Source of the DNA: Emiliania huxleyi CCMP1516
Lineage: Eukaryota; Haptophyta; Isochrysidales; Noelaerhabdaceae
DNA: 64,000 nt
NCBI RefSeq assembly: GCF_000372725.1
Contig: NW_005200881.1
Span: 772,850 to 836,849 of the forward strand
Direction: 5' to 3'
Made by a program: the position numbers and the translations under genes. Of the stretch, positions 50,880 to 60,204 are shown in pieces (within the stretch, counting starts at the first letter, position 1; every line of letters begins with the position of its first letter). The notes beneath the pieces were generated by a model, which was given only the letters and a program-made list of their open reading frames with translations, was not told the DNA's origin and searched no databases.

Positions 50880-52191
50880 ATGTCCGCGGGCGAGCCACCT
50901 GTGTGCCCTGTGGTAAAGGACTTTCTCGCTCGGCAGGGCATCATCGCCTTCGCTGGTCTCGTCTTCCTCGGCTGGACGTGGGTCCGTGTGCGTCGTGGTC
51001 TCGAGACCCGCGACGTGCGGACGTTTGCGGCAGACACGTCCAAGCAGGCGGGGCAACAGGCCATGGGCGGCGCCATGATGGTGGTGCTGGGGCACAAGCT
51101 CGCCGAGGACGGCTTCTCGCCCCTCGCCTGGTACGGTGCGCTTTATCCCTTCGAGATTGTGCTCACCACCGGCTTCACCGGCGTGTTTCGGCGGCTGAAC
51201 GAGGTGCGCCACGCACACGAGGGCCCGCGCCGCCAAGGGAGCCGCCGCTACACGTCTGCGCCGCGCCGCGCCTTCTCAGGCACTCGCGCTGCACATTTCC
51301 ACCGAGAAGCCGTGGCTAAGCTGGGCGCAGCCGCTGGCCAATGTCGGCCAGTACGGGCCCGGAGGCCGGTCCGACTTTCGGTGCTCGTGGTACGCGGCGC
51401 AGCTGCTGCAGGCCGCCTGCTCGCCCCCGGCCGTGTGGCGCAGGCTGCCCTCCCGCCGCCTCCGAGTGCCAGCCCCCGCCGTCAGTGCCTCCGCAGGCGA
51501 CGCTGCTGATCGGGCTACCTGCGAGGCTCTGCGCACTCGGGTTAGTCTCCGCGTCGCTGCTGCTGCTCCCCTCGCCGCTGAGCCCGTGCCACCAGCTCGC
51601 GCGCGCATACTTCCTCTCGGGCTGGCCGTGCGGCGTGCAGGCCTCACCCCAACCCCAACCCCAACCCCTCGGTGGCTGTGTGGCGCGCAAGCCGCCGCCA
51701 TCCTACACGCCTGCCCCAACCCCAACCCCCAACCCCAACCCCTGCAGGCCGCCGCCATCCTATACGCCTGCCCCCTCCTCGGGGACGCCGTGCAGTTCAT
51801 CGTCATCGACCGGCTGCAGGCGGCGCAGCCCCCCTGCTCGGGCCCAGGGCCCGCGGAGCCCAGGCCGGAGCCCGACCCACTGGCCCTCCACGCCCGAGAC
51901 GGAAGCCCGAGACCAGACCCTCCAAGCCCGTCGCTCAACCTGCTGCAGGCGGCGCGAGGCCCGGCGCCCGGCCGCCGCTCCCTCGGCTCGTCCCGCCCCT
52001 CCGTGATGGCGAGGGTAAGCCACGTGCTCGCTCCCTTCTCCGCGCGCCGCTCCTCGGACGGGTCGCCGCACGACGACGAGCTAGGCAGGCGCATCCTGCT
52101 CACGCCCTCGCAGCCAACCTCGCACGACCCCTCCCCGGACGGGAGCAGAGCAGCCGCCGCCGCAGGGCCTCCGGACCACAGACTGCCGTGA
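50880..52191 (+). CDS. Hypothetical multipass membrane protein
   Basis: Exons: 50880-51203, 51280-51432, 51497-51634, 51748-52191 (all GT-AG, phase 0), giving 351 aa. Hydrophobic segments: GIIAFAGLVFLGWTWV, AWYGALYPFEIVLTTGF, TLLIGLPARLCALGLV plus SASLLLLP, and AAAILYACPLLGDAVQFIV. The C-terminal third is polar and disordered. No family recognised. The third intron contains CCCCAA tandem repeats and a truncated copy of the last exon's start (GCCGCCGCCATCCTACACGC versus exon GCCGCCGCCATCCTATACGC). Confidence 0.6.
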
Positions 52192-52641
52192 CGTCGCAGC
52201 GCCGCCTCGCCGCCGCCGCCACCGCCAGCCACATCATTGTTCTTCGGCGCTCGTGAACCACTTATTTCAGTTTTGAATATAATTTTGTGTGGGAGGGCTG
52301 GGCCGTGGGCCGAGGCGGCGAGGCGCGCGGCGTACGCGGTACGCGGTACGGCTTTAACGTACCTCTTTATGTGGTATGTGTGCGGTGTGGCGTGTGTGGG
52401 TGCGCGACCGCGCCGTGCCGGCGCGCGGGGCCCGAGCGCTCCGACTCTCACTCTGCACAGGTTGGGGACCGTCTGAGCTCCCACAGTCAGCTGCTCACTG
52501 CTCAGCTCACGCGCGCGGGTAACACCTAACACGCGAGACCGGACCACTCGCTCACTCGCGCCGCGCTCGGCTCTGACTCGCCACACCGCCCCAGCGCTCA
52601 AAGCCAAAATACATAGACAGCGGAGCGCACGTATGTTTGGG

Positions 52642-53724
52642 TCACTTGTGACGGCTCTCGCACACCGCGCCGCGAGGTCGCATCGGGCTGGACTCCGCCG
52701 AAGAGCAAAACGAGTCGTCGGCCGCGGCGCGTATGCCCTCCGACTCGCACGCCGTGCCGCGGTTTCCTGATAGCGGTCCGCGCCGCCTTCTCCGCCACCA
52801 ATCCACGCCCTTGCGGGCGGCGACGCACAGCGAGAGAGCGAGCGACGCCGCGCCGAGCCAGACGCCGCAGAGGGCCGCCCTGCGCCCGAGCCAGCCGCAG
52901 CTGCTCGTCGCGCCGATGTGGCGGGGGAGCGGCGGGCCGGGGCGAGCGAGCGGCGAGGCGGCCGGCTCCGGGAGGGTGCTGTTGGCGGTTGTTCCGACGG
53001 GCGGGGCGGGGAAGGTGAGCAGCTGCAAGGCGGCGACTCCGAAGGCGAGTGCGGCGGCGGCGAGCATCGGCAGGTCGAGGAGGGCCATCTCGCCGTCGAG
53101 GAGGCCTCGCCGCTTCTGCAGCGCGAGGAGAGAGGCGCCGAGGAGGAGGCCGAGCCCGAGCTTGAGGTGGCGCGCCGCGTCGTCGTCGTCGAGCTGCGGG
53201 GGGAGGGCCGCGGGTGAGAGCGATCGCCGGTGACGAGGAGGCTGGGGTGAGGCTTCGAGGGCGACCTGCGGGTGGCCGAGGAACAGGAGTCCCACCCAGC
53301 CGACGCAGAGGCCCCACAAAAGGTGCGGCCAGAGCAGCGCGTCGGCGCGTCGGCGCGGGAGCGTGAGCAGCGCCTGCGCGAAGCGGACCTCGGCGGCGCC
53401 GGCCGCGGCCAGGAGCAGGCCCATCGCGAGGTGCTGCAGCTGGGCGAGGTCACGCAGCGCAAAGTCGCACTTTTCGGCGAACGTGACCGACGGCTTGATC
53501 AGCCATCCAACCCACCCAATGAGCCACAGCCCGCAGGCGCCGGTCGCGCCTCCGGCGAGCAGGAAGGCGCGCCGCAGCGACAGCGCCTCCAGGAAGAGGC
53601 AAGCCCACACGAGCAGCACCGCTATGGCCAACACGCCAAAAATGCGGTGCGCAAGCCACACGCCGTGCGACCATTCGCCCTGATCTAGCCAGGGCACGGC
53701 GAATCTGTCGCCGCTGCATTCCAT
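52642..53724 (-). CDS. Hypothetical multipass membrane protein, 360 aa
   Basis: Start Met at 53724 (MECSGDRFAVPWLDQGEW) is chosen over an upstream in-frame Met at 53889, whose extra residues come from an AAAGAAAG tract found in many 5' flanks. About six to seven helices are visible: RIFGVLAIAVLLVWACLFLE, FLLAGGATGACGLWLIGWV, HLAMGLLLAAAGAAEV, PHLLWGLCVGWVGLLFLG, LKLGLGLLLGASLLAL, LAAAALAFGVAAL and CGVWLGAASLALSLC. Conserved-looking His residues at helix ends suggest a cytochrome b561-like or DOMON-associated fold, but this is only a resemblance. Single exon; the C-terminus is Arg/Ser-rich. Confidence 0.6.
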   Translation of the reverse strand: MECSGDRFAVPWLDQGEWSHGVWLAHRIFGVLAIAVLLVWACLFLEALSLRRAFLLAGGATGACGLWLIGWVGWLIKPSVTFAEKCDFALRDLAQLQHLAMGLLLAAAGAAEVRFAQALLTLPRRRADALLWPHLLWGLCVGWVGLLFLGHPQVALEASPQPPRHRRSLSPAALPPQLDDDDAARHLKLGLGLLLGASLLALQKRRGLLDGEMALLDLPMLAAAALAFGVAALQLLTFPAPPVGTTANSTLPEPAASPLARPGPPLPRHIGATSSCGWLGRRAALCGVWLGAASLALSLCVAARKGVDWWRRRRRGPLSGNRGTACESEGIRAAADDSFCSSAESSPMRPRGAVCESRHK

Positions 53725-54023
53725 TAGTGATGAGGGCGTGGGAGTGTCGCTCAGCGCGGCACACACCGAAAAGAAGAAAAGTAGAGCTTGTTGTCCGTTT
53801 TTCTTTCTTTTTTTCTGGCCGTCCGGCCGAAGGCGAGGCAAAAAGAGACGGCTACATGGTAAGAACCACGTCCGCGAATGCACGACCACGAGAAGACGAC
53901 CTGCGACTCCTCCCGCTCGCGCGAATAAAGCTTAAAGGATAACGGACACTGATCACAAGAGCGAGATTTCTTGTTGGGGTTCAAAAAAATCTCTCTGATC
54001 ACTGGCATTGGATTGAAGATCCG

Positions 54024-55079
54024 TCACCGGCCGGGTTTGCCGAGCGGCAGCGGCGGCGGCTCGTCGAGCGGGAGCGGCCCCGACTCGTCCGCGGGCAGCC
54101 CGAGCTCTTTGAGCGAGATCTGGCCGCTGCCGCGCGAGAGGGGTCGCTGCTGCGACTCGTGCGGCGCCCACCCGATCAGGTACACCACCTGAAAGGCGGC
54201 GGGCACGTTTCCCTCCTCGTCGCCGTAAATCTCGCCGTAGGCCGAGGCGGCGGCGAGGAGCGGGTCGAGGCCGACCGCGGAGCGCTGCAGGTTGGCGGCG
54301 GACTCGCCCATCGAGCGGAGGTGGTGCCACAGCGTCCACGCGTCCGGGTAGTGGATCACGATCGTCTCGGTGTCCACCGTCGGCAGAGCGAGGCCCGACG
54401 CCTGCAGCAGCGCTCCAGCGTCCGCCATCGAGACGAGCGGGGACATGTGCTGCGAGACGCCGCCGCGCCGCTCGAGATCGGCGAGGACAAAGGCGGACCG
54501 CATCTCCGCCAGCGTCTCGCCGCCGAGGAAGGCGCACAGGAAGAGCCCGTTCGGCTTGAGGGCGCGCCGCACCATCTTGAGCGTGCCCGGCAGGTCGTTG
54601 ATCCAGTGGAGAGCCATCGAGCAGACGACGAGGTCGACCGACTCGCGCTCGAGGACCACCTCCTCCTCGTCCAGGCACGCCTGCTCCACCTCGAACGGCG
54701 TGCCCTCCGCCCCGTGCACCGGCGGCGACGGCCCGGCGGCGTCGTCCGCAGAGCGGCGCAGCATCCGCGCGGAACAGTCGATCTCACGGAGGCGCCGGAT
54801 GCCGCGGTCGTTGCCGAGGGCGCCGAGCGCGCGCCGCACGTGGCCGGACCCGCAGCCCAGGTCGACCACCTCTGCAAACGAGTAGGACTCGTGGATGTCG
54901 TCGAGCCGCTCGACCAGCCGGTTCGCGACCTCGTCGCGCAGGTAGGCGTAGCGGTCGTAGTCCGATGCGGCGGCGGCGGCGTCGCGCTGCCACGCCTTCA
55001 GCCGCCGATCGAACACCTGCACGCTGGAGAGGCGGCGGACAGGCGGCCGGAGGCCGCGGAGCAGCCTGGTCGCCCACAT
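54024..55079 (-). CDS. NDUFAF5: NDUFAF5-type complex I assembly protein (methyltransferase fold, arginine hydroxylase)
   Basis: Single exon, 351 aa from Met 55079 (MWATRLLRGLRPPVRRLSS), an Arg-rich mitochondrial presequence. Family signatures in order: VFDRRLKAWQRD, YLRDEVANRLVERL, VVDLGCGSGHV (motif I), SMALHWINDLPG, FLGGETLAEMRSAFVLADLE, RRGGVSQHMSPL, YPDAWTLWHHLRSMGES, AAFQVVYLIGWAPHESQQ and SRGSG. In animals NDUFAF5 hydroxylates an Arg of NDUFS7 early in complex I assembly in the matrix. An in-frame Met at 55139 would add 20 residues. Confidence 0.93.
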   Translation of the reverse strand: MWATRLLRGLRPPVRRLSSVQVFDRRLKAWQRDAAAAASDYDRYAYLRDEVANRLVERLDDIHESYSFAEVVDLGCGSGHVRRALGALGNDRGIRRLREIDCSARMLRRSADDAAGPSPPVHGAEGTPFEVEQACLDEEEVVLERESVDLVVCSMALHWINDLPGTLKMVRRALKPNGLFLCAFLGGETLAEMRSAFVLADLERRGGVSQHMSPLVSMADAGALLQASGLALPTVDTETIVIHYPDAWTLWHHLRSMGESAANLQRSAVGLDPLLAAASAYGEIYGDEEGNVPAAFQVVYLIGWAPHESQQRPLSRGSGQISLKELGLPADESGPLPLDEPPPLPLGKPGR

Positions 55080-55249
55080 ATTTTTTCTACTCTCGTGAGC
55101 TGTGAACAGACGCACTTGCCTTCGGGGGCAAGTACCCAAATCCGCTAGGTTGGGCGTGCTTTCACAGCCTCACGAGAGTACTATTTTTCTGACGAAGTGT
55201 TTCTCTTTGTGAGCCTTTGAGCTTCTCCACCTTCGACAGAGAGATTTTC

Positions 55250-55475
55250 CAGTCATGTAGCTCTTAATACCCGAGGGTGAACTGCTGACAGGGTTTGCGA
55301 TGAGGAGCGATCCGAACGTGGTGTTCGGGTGATCAGATCACTACCGCCGAAGCGCTTGGAGCAAGGCCAACGCCAAGGGAACTGCCACCGTATGAGTTGT
55401 TTGCCACGTATGCGGTATGGGTCCCAGACTAGCACCCCACCTCGCGAGCCGACGTTCTGGCTCAGCGAGGTTGCT
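55250..55475 (+). repeat. Dispersed repeat, direct partner of 49500-49690
   Basis: Shares the two blocks described for 49500-49690. It lies between NDUFAF5's 5' end and the FkbM gene's 3' end. Confidence 0.75.
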
Positions 55476-55767
55476 ATTTTTGAAAACCAACATTTCTTCA
55501 CCTTCGATGCCTGCATTCAGTTGTGCGCCAAAATTCTCCTTCTTTCTAATCCCTAATCGAACCCTGGTAGCTTCTGGCCAGCCCGCAGGAAAGAGCCAAC
55601 CATTTGGCGCTCGTTTAGCAGTCCGGGCGGCCCGTGCTGTGCGACCAGTTCAGCCGGTACAGAGTTTGCGAAGCGGTTGATGCAGAACCACCTGCGCGAG
55701 AGGGATTTGGGGGGGGGGGGGGGGTGCTCACTGAGTGCGCATGGCAAGCGGGTGCAAACGGAGCGCA

Positions 55768-56628
55768 TCACTTGTTCGAACAAAGCCACGCGTTGCCCAC
55801 CGTTTTGGGCTGCAGCCGACTGAACTTCTTGATGTTGGACGCATTCACAAAGGCAATCACAGAGTAGCGTGCCGCGAGGTCGAGTGTGGGCGAATCGAGC
55901 AGGTTGTGGAGGTGTTCGTTTGGGAAGTTGATGACATTGCGGCAGTCGAATCTCATGCCGCACTGCTCCTGGACCACGTAGGATGTATACGAAAGCGATT
56001 GCACCAGCCGGAGCAGCGTCTCGGCGGCGGGGTGATGCGCAGCCAGCTCCATACTGAACACAGGACGGTCACGGGCAAGGGTCGATCGCATTCCTGACAC
56101 GGCCAGGGCTTCCATGCCCTCGAGGTCCAGGTGAGCGAAACCGAGCGGGCTGTTCCACTCCTCCACCAGTGAATCGATGGTGCGCACCGCAACATCGTGC
56201 GCCGGGTTGCTGTTGTCGGTCCGTGCCGCTGATCTCTGCTGGATGTCACCAATTTGTATTGACATGTCGAATCCAACACCGCCTTCCGTCTTGCCATGCA
56301 GCACGCCGGACGCGTTGGAGACAGCCGCCACATACGTGCGGAGGTTTCTGTGAGCTTTCATGCAGCTGCCCAGCGTTCGTACGAGCTTCCGGGACGGATC
56401 GACGGCGCGGACCGTGCGCTCCGGCTGCTGGCAGGCATACATGCATGACCACGAACCGTCACGCGCTCCCACATCGAGCACGTCGCCCGAGCGAATGGCT
56501 CCGGGCTCGTTGAACAGGCCGTGCACGATTGCGTTGAAGCTCAGCTCCGACATTGGTTTGTTGCACAGGCCGTTTCGCAGAGTGGAGCCGATCTCGCTGA
56601 GCAGAGCCGCCACAACGACAGGCAGCAT
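55768..56628 (-). CDS. FkbM family methyltransferase
   Basis: Single exon, 286 aa. A short hydrophobic N-terminus (MLPVVVAALLSEIG) may be a signal anchor. SGDVLDVGARDGSWS is SAM motif I, TVRAVDPSRK is motif II, and AVRTIDSLVEEW and LGFAHLDLEGMEALAVSGM are FkbM family hallmarks. The C-terminal SMELAAHHPAAETLL and VINFPNEHLHNLL complete the fold. FkbM enzymes O-methylate sugars or polyketides; the anchor suggests action on glycans in the secretory pathway. Confidence 0.85.
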   Translation of the reverse strand: MLPVVVAALLSEIGSTLRNGLCNKPMSELSFNAIVHGLFNEPGAIRSGDVLDVGARDGSWSCMYACQQPERTVRAVDPSRKLVRTLGSCMKAHRNLRTYVAAVSNASGVLHGKTEGGVGFDMSIQIGDIQQRSAARTDNSNPAHDVAVRTIDSLVEEWNSPLGFAHLDLEGMEALAVSGMRSTLARDRPVFSMELAAHHPAAETLLRLVQSLSYTSYVVQEQCGMRFDCRNVINFPNEHLHNLLDSPTLDLAARYSVIAFVNASNIKKFSRLQPKTVGNAWLCSNK

Positions 56629-56699
56629 ATCGCGTACTTGAAAAGGCGCTGAGAAGGCGTCGCAAACAACTGCTGGGTGTGAAGATTTCGTACAAGAGA

Positions 56700-56930
56700 G
56701 AGAGAAAAGAGAGAGGAGTTTGTGTTCTCTAGGCCCCTAAGGGCCCTACGCGCGGCGTGAGAGCTCGGAAGCGAGCTTTGCACGGCGATCGAGGATGGCA
56801 CGGTTCACCCCCTTCACCGAAGCGATGGAGATGCGTTCCGCGTGGTGTGACACAAATGAGAGGCGGGAGTGGGGAGGGTACGCAGTGCCCCCTCTCTCTT
56901 TTCTCCCAGTAAGCTAAAAGTACGTACACG
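56700..56930 (-). repeat. Dispersed repeat with conserved short ORF end, inverted partner at 63325-63530
   Basis: Reverse-complement match to 63325-63530 at about 90 percent or more. Both copies keep an open frame ending RRAKLASELSRRA and stop, so the repeat may carry the 3' end of a gene family. Confidence 0.85.
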
Positions 56931-57159
56931 AGCAGCAGGGAGCTCCGCAACAAGGATTTGAAGCGTCGCTGGAAAAGAAAAGGACGGGCAAAGAAACCGA
57001 CCAGTGTTGTGTCGAGACTCTCCATCGAGCAAATGTTTTGTTTCTTTCTTTCGAGCGGCGAGCGCGCGCCGCGCGATTGAGCGCCATCCACCCATCCTGG
57101 CAACCATCCTCCGCCCGTCGTCCACGTCCACCTCGTCCCCGCTCGGCCGCGCGCTGCGG

Positions 57160-58535
57160 ATGCGCGGCTCGCGCCCGCCGAAGAAGCCTCGGGCCATCGC
57201 TGCGGAGGGCTCGACGCTCGCTCGCGCTCCTCCGCTGCTCCGTGTTTGCTCCTACAACGTGCTCGCGCAGACGCACCTCGAGACGCACAGCCACCTCTAC
57301 CGCGGCGCGCCGCCCGACGCGCTCGACGGGCCGACGCGGCTCGCGCGGCTCATCTCTCAGCTCGCCGGCCTGGGAGCGGATGTGCTCGCGCTGCAGGAGG
57401 TGGAGCCTCCTGTCTTTGCCGCGCTCAGCCAGGCGCTCGGCGCGTACGGCGTGCGCGGCGTGTACAAGCAGCGCACCGGCGCCGGCCAGCCCGACGGCGT
57501 GGCGGTCTTCCTCCGCACGCCGCGGCTGCAGCTGCTGTGCGTCGAGGAGGTCGAGTTTGCGGCGCTGGCGAAGCGGGAGCCCGACCTCGTTGTGCCCCCG
57601 CCGAGCGCCGAGCTCGCGCTGCGGCTGCGCAGGCAGGCGGACAAGGGCCAGGTCGCCCTCCTCGTGACCGTCCTCGACACACAGAGCGGTGGGGAGAGAT
57701 AGAGCCTCCAGAGCAGAGAGCGACGCCGGAGCGGGGAGAGAGAGTCGAAAGAGCAGGGCCTAGTCTCTGCGCCCCTCGGCTGCTCCCTCCCCGCCCGACA
57801 CGCCCCGCCCCCGGGCCGCAGGCGCCCGCCTCGTCGTCGGCTGCACCCACATCTTGTTCAACCCGAGCCGTGGCGCGGTCAAGCTCGGCCAGGTGCGAGA
57901 GCATATTTTGCTATATTATATCAAGCTCGGCCAGGTGCGAGAGCTCATCTTGTATCAAGCTCGGCCAGGTGCGAGAGCTCGTCACGAGGGCGCAGAGGGG
58001 CGCTGCGGCGGCGGGCGCGGGCGTCGTGATCTGCGGCGACTTCAACTGCTCGCCGACGTCGCTGCTCCGCTCCTACCTGGGCGGCTCGCCGGTCGACGCG
58101 CCGCTGAGCGAGGAGGAGCTCTGGGACGGGTCGGCAAGCCTCAAGTGGGGAGGAGGGGCCCGGCGGGGGCGAGGCGGGCGTGCGGCGGGGCGGGGCGGAG
58201 GAGGGCGCCACCGCGGCGGCGCTCCCGCCGACGCGCCGCGCGTGGTCGCCGCGCCGCACCCGCTGGCCGATCGGCTGAGGAGCGCCTACCTGGCGGCGGG
58301 AGGGAAGGAGCCGGATGCGACGACCTGCCACGCCGACGCGTGCGGCACCGTCGACTACATCATGTACGACGCGCGCGCCCTCTCGCCGCGCACGCTGCTG
58401 CCGACGCCGTCGCTGCGCGAGGTGCTCGCCGAGGGCGCGCGGTGGCCGTCGCGACAGCGGCCGTCGGACCACGTGCCGATCGCCTGCGACTTGGAGGTGC
58501 TAGTGGCGGGGCCGGGGGGAAGAGGGGGGGAATGA
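57160..58535 (+). CDS. EEP-superfamily nuclease/phosphodiesterase (CCR4/Nocturnin/Angel-like)
   Basis: Exons: 57160-57688, 57822-57892, 57969-58535, giving 388 aa. Catalytic motifs in order: RVCSYNVLAQTH, VLALQEVE (metal-binding Glu), LVVGCTHILFNP, VVICGDFNCSP, TVDYIMYD and RPSDHVPIACDLE, the complete EEP set. The family includes mRNA deadenylases and 2',5'-phosphodiesterases; CCR4-type leucine-rich repeats are absent. The N-terminus is basic and Pro-rich, possibly a targeting sequence. The second intron is framed by three copies of AAGCTCGGCCAGGTGCGAGA, each containing the AG|GT splice junction. A Gly/Arg-rich stretch near 58150-58225 may be an unspliced in-frame intron. Confidence 0.85.
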
Positions 58536-58747
58536 CTTACGTAAACAGATCAAGATGATGTTGTCGATGATTGCGTGCGTTCGTTGTTCGACGACGGGGG
58601 TCTCACACAAAGGCCTCTCCCTCCTCCTCCTCCTCTTCCTCTCCTTCCTCCTAGATAGAGCGTCGCGTCCTACCACAAGCTCAAGGGAGGTGCACTGTGA
58701 ACGTGGAGCGACATAATAGGCTCGGGAGCTCAGGCCCATCTTGTGCG

Positions 58748-59736
58748 ATGCGCAGCGCCCTGCTTCTCGCTCTCGCCGCGCCTGCCGCGGCGCTCGCGCC
58801 GGGCAGCATGCTCAGCAGCAGCCGCGTGGTGTGCCGCGGGGGCGCGCCCGACATGATCGAGCGCGGCTCAAAAGTGCGCGTGCTGCGGCCCGAGTCTTAC
58901 TGGTGCGGCGCCACCACGACCCTCATTGCACCATCCTCAGACCAACGCGATGGCGAGCCACGTAGCCTGCGGCGGGCGTCGCTGGTCGCCCGCTGGGCGC
59001 ACCGCCCCGTCGCCGCGCTCGCACGTCACTTACTGTGGGCCCCACTTCTGGTCAACGCCGCCGCCGCCGCTGCCCGAGCTGCCTCGCCTTCACCTCTGTA
59101 GGTTCCAGGAGTGCGGCTCGGTCGCTACCATCGCCAAGGGTGGCGACCGGTATCCGGTGGTGGTGCGCTTCGAGAAGGCGCGCCGCACCCCCGTCCTCGC
59201 CAGCGAGTGCGTGTTTGACTGCGTGCCGGCCGCTGGCGGCTGCCGCCCCCTCCCCCGCCCTCCCCCGCCTCCCCCGCCGCCGGGGCCGGTGATTTTCGCG
59301 CGCCCCCCCCCCCAGGTGAATTACCCCGGGGTCGCGCCCAACAACTTTGCCCTGGATGAGCTTGGGGAGGCGGGTCTTTTTGCAGGGCTGCCAGCCCGCC
59401 TCCCGCCTCCCCCCCCCCCCCCCCCCCGCCAGCGCCCCTATGCATTTAGAGCCGCGCCCCCTCTGCTTCTCTCGCTGAGGCGGACCCGCCCGCCTTGCAC
59501 AGGTGGAGGCCCCCGCCAAGAAGAAGGCGGCGAAGGCGGCTCCGGCGGCGAAGGAGGGTGCTCCCGCCGCCAAGGCTGCTCCTGCGGCGAAGGAGGTTTG
59601 CTGACCCACTGGAAGGGGGGGGAGGGGTCCCCCCTGGGGGAGAGAGTTTGCCCTGGGTGTGCCATATCGTTGCCCTCCTCCCCTGCTGGCCGACGTCCCC
59701 TCTCCCGCCCTCCTGCAGGTTGCGGCCAAGAAGTAG
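58748..59736 (+). CDS. psaE: Photosystem I reaction centre subunit IV (PsaE), nuclear-encoded
   Basis: Exons: 58748-58902, 59102-59177, 59316-59369, 59503-59595, 59719-59736, giving 131 aa. The mature core is unmistakable: ERGSKVRVLRPESYW, then after splicing DRYPVVVRFEK and VNYPGVAPNNFALDEL. PsaE is the stromal SH3-like subunit that helps dock ferredoxin on photosystem I. The leader RSALLLALAAPAAALA is a signal peptide followed by a short Ser/Arg-rich transit segment, as expected for import into a secondary plastid. After DEL an unusual tail rich in Ala and Lys (APAKKKAAKAAPAAKEGAP and onward) ends VAAKK. The second and third introns are GC-AG. Confidence 0.92.
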
Positions 59737-60204
59737 ACGCTGCTCTGTGCTTGGGAGGGTGAGCACCGCCCCCCCCCCCCTCACCTCCCCCCCTTCTCCT
59801 CGTGCTCTCCGTCTCCGACCCCCTCTCCCCTCCCTTCCGCAGGGCATTGCGGTGCACCGTCTGTTCGCTCGTCTTGTGTACCCCTCCCCCAACTCTGCCC
59901 TTGCCAGTTTGCTTCCCTGCCACAGCCTTTGCCGGGCCTGTCAGCGTATCTGTTTTTCTAGATTGGTCGTTTTCCCTTCTCGTGTCTTCTGTGAAAATCG
60001 CGCACGATATGAACATAAAAAGGCGCAAGGCCTGCGCTCCCCCCTTCCGTCGGCCTGAGGCTGGGCGCACCTAGGCACACCGACAGCGACACGGCGGCGG
60101 CGCGCGCCCCTCGTGTCTCGCGGCGCCTCTCGTATACAACTCCAGGCGTCGGCCGCCCTGCCCCTGGCCTCCCGGCGGCCGCCCTTTCCCTCGCCGCACG
60201 CTTT

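Noticed and set aside
51690..51745. CCCCAA array as a telomere remnant
   Set aside because: Short, confined to an intron, and the expected algal telomere is CCCTAA or a close variant; it is part of a local duplication.
53725..53889. N-terminal extension of the membrane protein from Met 53889
   Set aside because: The extra residues come from an AAAGAAAG tract that recurs in many 5' flanks; Met 53724 starts directly before the helical part.
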